Part shown: piece by piece, positions 7,164-9,943 of the stretch
Numbering within the stretch: position 1 is the stretch's first letter
How the letters are laid out: each line of letters starts with the position of its first letter
Source: Paludibacteraceae bacterium
GTDB lineage: Bacteria > Bacteroidota > Bacteroidia > Bacteroidales > Paludibacteraceae
DNA: 9,943 nt
Assembly (NCBI GenBank): GCA_947445425.1
Contig: CANFFA010000061.1
Coordinates: 1 to 9,943, forward strand
Direction: 5' to 3'
Position numbers and translations under genes: made by a program
The notes under the pieces: model-generated
What the model saw: the letters and a program-made list of their open reading frames with translations, nothing else
The model's database searches: none
What the model was told of the DNA's origin: nothing

Positions 7164-8051
7164 ATGCAAAATTACAACGATCTTAAGTCAAATGAAGCTC
7201 AGTTTCTCTCAATTGTAGGGGTTAAATTGCAGCAATTCAATATTTTAGTTCAATATTTCGAGCCTTGTTGGGATGCTTACATTGCTGTGTATACAACCTC
7301 TGGTGAATATCGGAGAACCGAAAAAAAGAAACGTAAAGATGATGTTTTTCCAGATGTTGAAACAATGTTGATTTTCATTCTTTCATACATGAAAAATAAC
7401 CCTCTACAGCAAACACATGCTGCTGCATTTAACATGAGTCAGCCTCAAGCTAACGTATGGATCCATTTGCTAAAAAACATACTAAATACTACTTTAGAAA
7501 AAGCAAAATGTATTCCATGTAGATCAGTTGAAGCATTAAACAAATTGCTCGTTGAAGGGCAAGATGTTCTTATAGATGGAACAGAACGTCCAATTCAGCG
7601 ACCAGGTGATTATGAGGTGCAGAAAGAGTTTTACAGTGGAAAAAAAAACCACACGATTAAAAATCTGATTGTTAGTGATCTGAACAACAATATTTTATAT
7701 GTTTCCCAAACGTGGGAAGGTAAAATGCATGACAAAATGATGTGCGACATTGAAGAGCTGAAATTCACAAAAAAAATAAGGCTCTGGCTTGATTTGGGAT
7801 TCATCGGATTCAACCCAGAAAACGCAGAAATTCTTCGTCCAGAAAAGAAACCTAAGGGCAAAGAATTAACCGACGAACAAAAAAAGTCGAACCAAAAAAT
7901 TTCAAAAACTCGTGTTAAAGTTGAGCATGCAATTGGTAACTGTAAGGTATTCAGAATTGTCAAAGATGTAATCAGATCTTATAAAAATGAATTCCGTGAT
8001 TTAGCGATGATGCTAGCCTGCGGTTTATCTAATTTCAAACTAAGATATTAA
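7164..8051 (+). CDS. IS5-family transposase (DDE_Tnp_4), intact
   Basis: This 295-residue protein should cut and join the ends of the inner element. An N-terminal helix-turn-helix-like part (about 60-115, including HAAAFNMSQPQANVWIHLL) is followed by an RNase H-fold DDE domain. The first aspartate is Asp138 in LIDGTERPIQRP (136-147), then YSGKKNHTIK (157-166), HDKMMCD (189-195), the second aspartate Asp210 in LWLDLGFIGF (207-216), and Glu254 in RVKVEHAIGNCKVFR (250-264). These are the residues expected for DDE_Tnp_4 proteins. Length and termini look complete, and the ATG at 7164 is 55 bases inside the left end. A run of nine A (7640-7648) lies in the GKKN codons and could provoke slippage, but no second overlapping frame typical of programmed frameshifting is seen. 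The TAA stop (8049-8051) precedes the right inverted repeat by a few bases. Confidence 0.92.
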   Translation: MQNYNDLKSNEAQFLSIVGVKLQQFNILVQYFEPCWDAYIAVYTTSGEYRRTEKKKRKDDVFPDVETMLIFILSYMKNNPLQQTHAAAFNMSQPQANVWIHLLKNILNTTLEKAKCIPCRSVEALNKLLVEGQDVLIDGTERPIQRPGDYEVQKEFYSGKKNHTIKNLIVSDLNNNILYVSQTWEGKMHDKMMCDIEELKFTKKIRLWLDLGFIGFNPENAEILRPEKKPKGKELTDEQKKSNQKISKTRVKVEHAIGNCKVFRIVKDVIRSYKNEFRDLAMMLACGLSNFKLRY

Positions 8052-8059
8052 CAACTCAC

Positions 8060-8076
8060 CAACTTATATAATGTCT
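8060..8076 (-). repeat. Right terminal inverted repeat of the inner IS
   Basis: The reverse complement reads AGACATTATATAAGTTG, 16 of 17 identical to the left end at 7109-7125. The element's last base is T8076. Confidence 0.87.
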
Positions 8077-8079
8077 AGT
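8077..8079. repeat. 3-bp target duplication (AGT) of the inner IS, right copy
   Basis: Second copy of AGT, directly after the right inverted repeat. Its T supplies the first base of codon 300 (TAT) of the restored outer transposase. Confidence 0.75.
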
Positions 8080-8402
8080 ATTATCACTGCCGCTTTCAAA
8101 TGGAATTCAACTTCAGGGATGCTAAACAAGCTACTGGACTGAATCATTCTCAAGCACGCGATTTAGATAAGCTGGATTTCCACTTTAATGCATCGCTTAC
8201 AACAGTCAATATAGCGAAAATAATACACCTGCAAGATGAAAACAAAACAGGCAAACCATTCTCCATTGCTGATTATAAGCTGCTGTATCACAATGCTTTT
8301 ATATTAAATCGATTTATTGAGGCTTTCGGCATTAAACCGAAAGCACTTAAAAGTCAAATCAATTTCAAAGAACTACTATATTTCGGCCTTAAAGCCGCAT
8401 AA
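8079..8402 (+). pseudogene. Outer IS4-like transposase, C-terminal part (displaced)
   Basis: Read in the frame restored by excision, this piece begins YYHCRFQMEFNFRDAK, which contains a perfect IS4 signature Y-x2-R-x3-E-x6-K: Tyr301, Arg304, Glu308 (the third catalytic residue) and Lys315 in the numbering of the rebuilt 406-residue protein. It continues through LNHSQARDLDKLDFHFNASL and ends at TAA 8400-8402, 27 bases before the element's right end. An ATG at 8100-8102 could start a 100-residue peptide, but no promoter-like sequence is apparent and the piece alone lacks both aspartates, so I treat it as part of a broken gene rather than a separate gene. Confidence 0.9.
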
Positions 8403-8415
8403 TGTTAAATTATTT

Positions 8416-8429
8416 CTAACTCACTATTG
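8416..8429 (-). repeat. Right terminal inverted repeat of the outer IS
   Basis: The reverse complement reads CAATAGTGAGTTAG and matches the left end at 6093-6105 over the first eight bases and, with one inserted base, over the next five. Confidence 0.7.
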
Positions 8430-8436
8430 CAATTAT
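8430..8436. repeat. Right copy of the 7-bp target duplication (CAATTAT) of the outer IS
   Basis: Exact repeat of 6086-6092, placed directly after the element's right end. Collapsing the two copies rebuilds a 56-bp gap between the GT-C gene stop and the GT4 gene start. Confidence 0.8.
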
Positions 8437-8452
8437 ATAAACTAGAAATAAC

Positions 8453-9862
8453 CTAAGCAAGCCCTCTTCCAGCCAATTTATACCAACTCCAGCCGAGAAT
8501 AGCAATAAAAATCACTCCTAAATACAAATCAAAGTACTTCTTTTCATTATTTGTGATTTTATTAATTCCAAATGATGCTATTATAAGTAAAAAGGGCAAT
8601 GCAGGTTGGTGAAATCGCTCTGATTGCGCAAATGAACTATTAGCAATAATTAACAAATATCCAATAGAGAACGAACCAATAAGAACAAATTCACGCCATT
8701 TTTTATTTATAATTACCCAAAACAACGCATAAATAACAAAGAATGCTAAAATATTTTTCACATAATTACCTCCATTGATTAGTTGGAGGTTTTCTTGATT
8801 AGGTGTATTAATTATAGTTGGAAACGGTATAACAAAAATCAAAGGTACAAATACAACACTTGAAGCATATTTGGCCAAAGTATTTCCATTCACCCTAGTG
8901 CTTCGAAAAGATAAAGATGCTTCTTGATTACTTGTTTTAGTTGCCCATGTATTCTCAACCTCAGCAGCGATTCGCCCACCGACAAAATAACTAATGGTAA
9001 CCAGCACCCAAACAAGGAGCAATGATCGTTTTCCAATTCCTAATAATTTAGCCGGTAAAAAAACTACTGTACTAAAAAATGCAAAGATTGTGGTAACACC
9101 CAATACTGTACGAAAGAAAAAAAGGGAACCGGCAAAAAGAATGGGTAGAATAATATTAATTGGACTATAGTTGCGACTTCTAAATAAAAAATCCATCCTT
9201 TCAACAAAGGCAACTGATATAAAAACCATCTCGACTTCTTTTGTATGTAAACCTGCATAATAAATTAAATTCGGCATTAACATACAAAAAATGGCTGACA
9301 TTCTACCTACTGACTCTCCAAAATTACGTTTTGCCAATTTATAAACCAATACACACATATAGGCGCCTAGTAGCGCTTTAATTAAACGGGCAATAATTAT
9401 TGAACTTCCTGTAATCCAATACTGCCATCCCAAATAAAATGTATATCCCAAATCAGAATACCTACCATTTATATAGCTAAAGTAAGGTTCTAAATTCCCC
9501 TTGATAATCATACCTGTAAGCCAATCTGCTTCAGCATGATAACTGATTGCATCAGCTGAACTATATTCAAATGGATTTCCATTCACAATGGTATAAAAGA
9601 AATAGCTCAAAATGACCCATATTATTCTTATAAATAATGCAGAAATAAATAACTTTTTTTGAAAATTAATTTGTGAAAGATTGATCCATTCTTTTGTCAG
9701 TTTATTTGCATAATAAAAGAAACCAATAACCTCAGTTATGCCAAATAGCCACCAAATAATTGGCAAAGAATGTGAAAAGAATATTATATTGCATAAGATT
9801 AATGCACCAATATAAATATTGATGGATTTAGTTGTAAAATACTTGGGAAAATAACTTAACAT
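8453..9862 (-). CDS. Polytopic membrane protein, GT-C / GT39-like glycosyltransferase
   Basis: This 469-residue protein is dominated by hydrophobic helices, with segments near residues 14-50, 70-92, 155-175, 188-220, 234-270, 279-296, 332-350, 368-386, 391-408, 418-434 and 446-462. The first large loop holds SSADAISYHAEADWL (101-115), where the acidic residues with the YH pair resemble the acidic motif of GT-C enzymes. It is followed by YSDLGYTFYLGWQYWITG (135-152) and LIYYAGLHTKEV (199-210), both typical of GT39-like proteins. The C-terminal ERFHQPALPFLLIIASFGI (415-433) also fits that group. Such enzymes use a polyprenyl-phosphate sugar on the outer side of the inner membrane. A Wzy-type polymerase is the main alternative, because these families are hard to tell apart by eye. 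The ATG at 9860-9862 begins directly before the first hydrophobic region. Before the insertion, the GT4 gene lay 56 bases downstream; now 2.4 kb of insertion sequences intervene. Confidence 0.7.
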   Translation of the reverse strand: MLSYFPKYFTTKSINIYIGALILCNIIFFSHSLPIIWWLFGITEVIGFFYYANKLTKEWINLSQINFQKKLFISALFIRIIWVILSYFFYTIVNGNPFEYSSADAISYHAEADWLTGMIIKGNLEPYFSYINGRYSDLGYTFYLGWQYWITGSSIIIARLIKALLGAYMCVLVYKLAKRNFGESVGRMSAIFCMLMPNLIYYAGLHTKEVEMVFISVAFVERMDFLFRSRNYSPINIILPILFAGSLFFFRTVLGVTTIFAFFSTVVFLPAKLLGIGKRSLLLVWVLVTISYFVGGRIAAEVENTWATKTSNQEASLSFRSTRVNGNTLAKYASSVVFVPLIFVIPFPTIINTPNQENLQLINGGNYVKNILAFFVIYALFWVIINKKWREFVLIGSFSIGYLLIIANSSFAQSERFHQPALPFLLIIASFGINKITNNEKKYFDLYLGVIFIAILGWSWYKLAGRGLA

Positions 9863-9943
9863 TTATTCTAATTGGAGTTCTCAAAATTGATTAAAGGAAG
9901 GAAAGTTCAAATTATACATTTATTATTAACATTAAGTCAATCA

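Larger units (their letters stand above)
7109..8076 (+). mobile_element. Inner insertion sequence, IS5 family (DDE_Tnp_4, ISL2-like), intact
   Basis: The 968-bp element has 17-bp terminal inverted repeats (7109-7125 and 8060-8076) with one mismatch, a 3-bp duplication AGT, and a single full-length transposase gene (7164-8051) filling almost all of it. Element length, short duplication and transposase type suit the ISL2-like part of the IS5 family, though subgroup placement is by resemblance only. It inserted inside the transposase gene of the outer IS in the same orientation. With intact ends and transposase it looks capable of moving. Confidence 0.87.
6093..8429 (+). mobile_element. Outer insertion sequence, IS4-like, disrupted by an inner IS
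   Basis: The element runs from a left end starting CAATAGTG to a right end finishing CACTATTG, flanked by the direct repeat CAATTAT. The present length is 2337 bp. Subtracting the inner element (968 bp) and one AGT leaves 1366 bp, a normal size for an IS4-family element. It carries one transposase gene on the plus strand (6211-8402, interrupted) and a promoter at 6153-6184. A 7-bp duplication lies in the range seen for some IS4 subgroups; I do not assign a named subgroup. It inserted between two genes of the minus-strand glycan operon, in the opposite orientation. Since the transposase is broken it can now move only with help from a relative elsewhere in the genome. Confidence 0.85.

Noticed and set aside
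7108..8079. TA or TAG as the target duplication of the inner element
   Set aside because: TAG leaves the two inverted repeats out of register by one base, and both choices leave an in-frame stop in the rebuilt outer transposase. AGT solves both problems.
8100..8402. Independent 100-residue gene starting at the ATG at 8100
   Set aside because: Its first residues are part of the YREK signature of the outer transposase, it lacks the two aspartates, and no promoter-like sequence was seen before it.
9908..9943. Promoter for the GT-C gene (TTG about 21 bases before TATAATTTG on the minus strand)
   Set aside because: The spacing between TA and TTTG is one base too long (or short) for TAnnTTTG, and the gene is probably cotranscribed with genes beyond the window.
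1..9943. CRISPR array, tRNA or rRNA genes, invertible promoter flanked by inverted repeats
   Set aside because: No regularly spaced repeats, no tRNA-like cloverleaf motifs and no paired recombination sites were recognised; the only strong inverted repeats are the IS ends.

Overview
The window is AT-rich and looks like a chromosomal stretch from a member of the Bacteroidota. This rests on the promoter style (TTTG or TTG about 20 bases before TAnnTTTG, no obvious Shine-Dalgarno sites) and on the gene families present (AAA-ATPase-like and DUF4143 ATPase/nuclease proteins, DUF354 proteins, FemAB-like acyltransferases in a glycan cluster). The genus cannot be told from the sequence alone.

Region 1-920 is an accessory margin. 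It holds the 5' part of an AAA-ATPase-like gene (leaving the window at base 1, minus strand) and a decayed fragment of a DUF4143 ATPase, each preceded by a Bacteroidota-type promoter candidate. Region 921-9862 is part of a surface-polysaccharide (capsule or O-antigen-like) gene cluster, all on the minus strand and so transcribed right to left: a multi-membrane-span GT-C-like protein (8453-9862), a GT4 glycosyltransferase (5114-6052), a FemAB/GNAT-like acyltransferase (4034-5038), a DUF354 GT-B-like protein (2890-3981), and a fusion of a second DUF354 domain to a NodB-like polysaccharide-deacetylase domain (921-2876). No flippase, initiating transferase or chain-length gene lies in the window, so this is one end of a larger locus.

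Between the GT-C gene and the GT4 gene sits a nested pair of insertion sequences, both reading on the plus strand against the operon. The outer element (6093-8429, IS4-like) is bounded by a 7-bp direct repeat CAATTAT and short inverted repeats. Its transposase is cut by an inner IS5-family (DDE_Tnp_4) element (7109-8076) with 17-bp inverted repeats (one mismatch) and a 3-bp duplication AGT. Removing the inner element plus one AGT restores an uninterrupted 406-codon transposase with a perfect Y-x2-R-x3-E-x6-K signature. Removing the outer element plus one CAATTAT leaves only 56 bp between the GT-C and GT4 genes, so the insertion has split what was probably one operon.

Working model (inference): the glycosyltransferases assemble a repeat unit, and the NodB-like domain and the FemAB-like enzyme modify it, possibly as N-deacetylation followed by re-acylation. 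The nested ISs may separate expression of the four downstream genes from the upstream part of the cluster. No wholly new system stands out. The most unusual items are the DUF354-NodB fusion beside its stand-alone DUF354 paralogue, and the exactly reconstructable IS-in-IS insertion.
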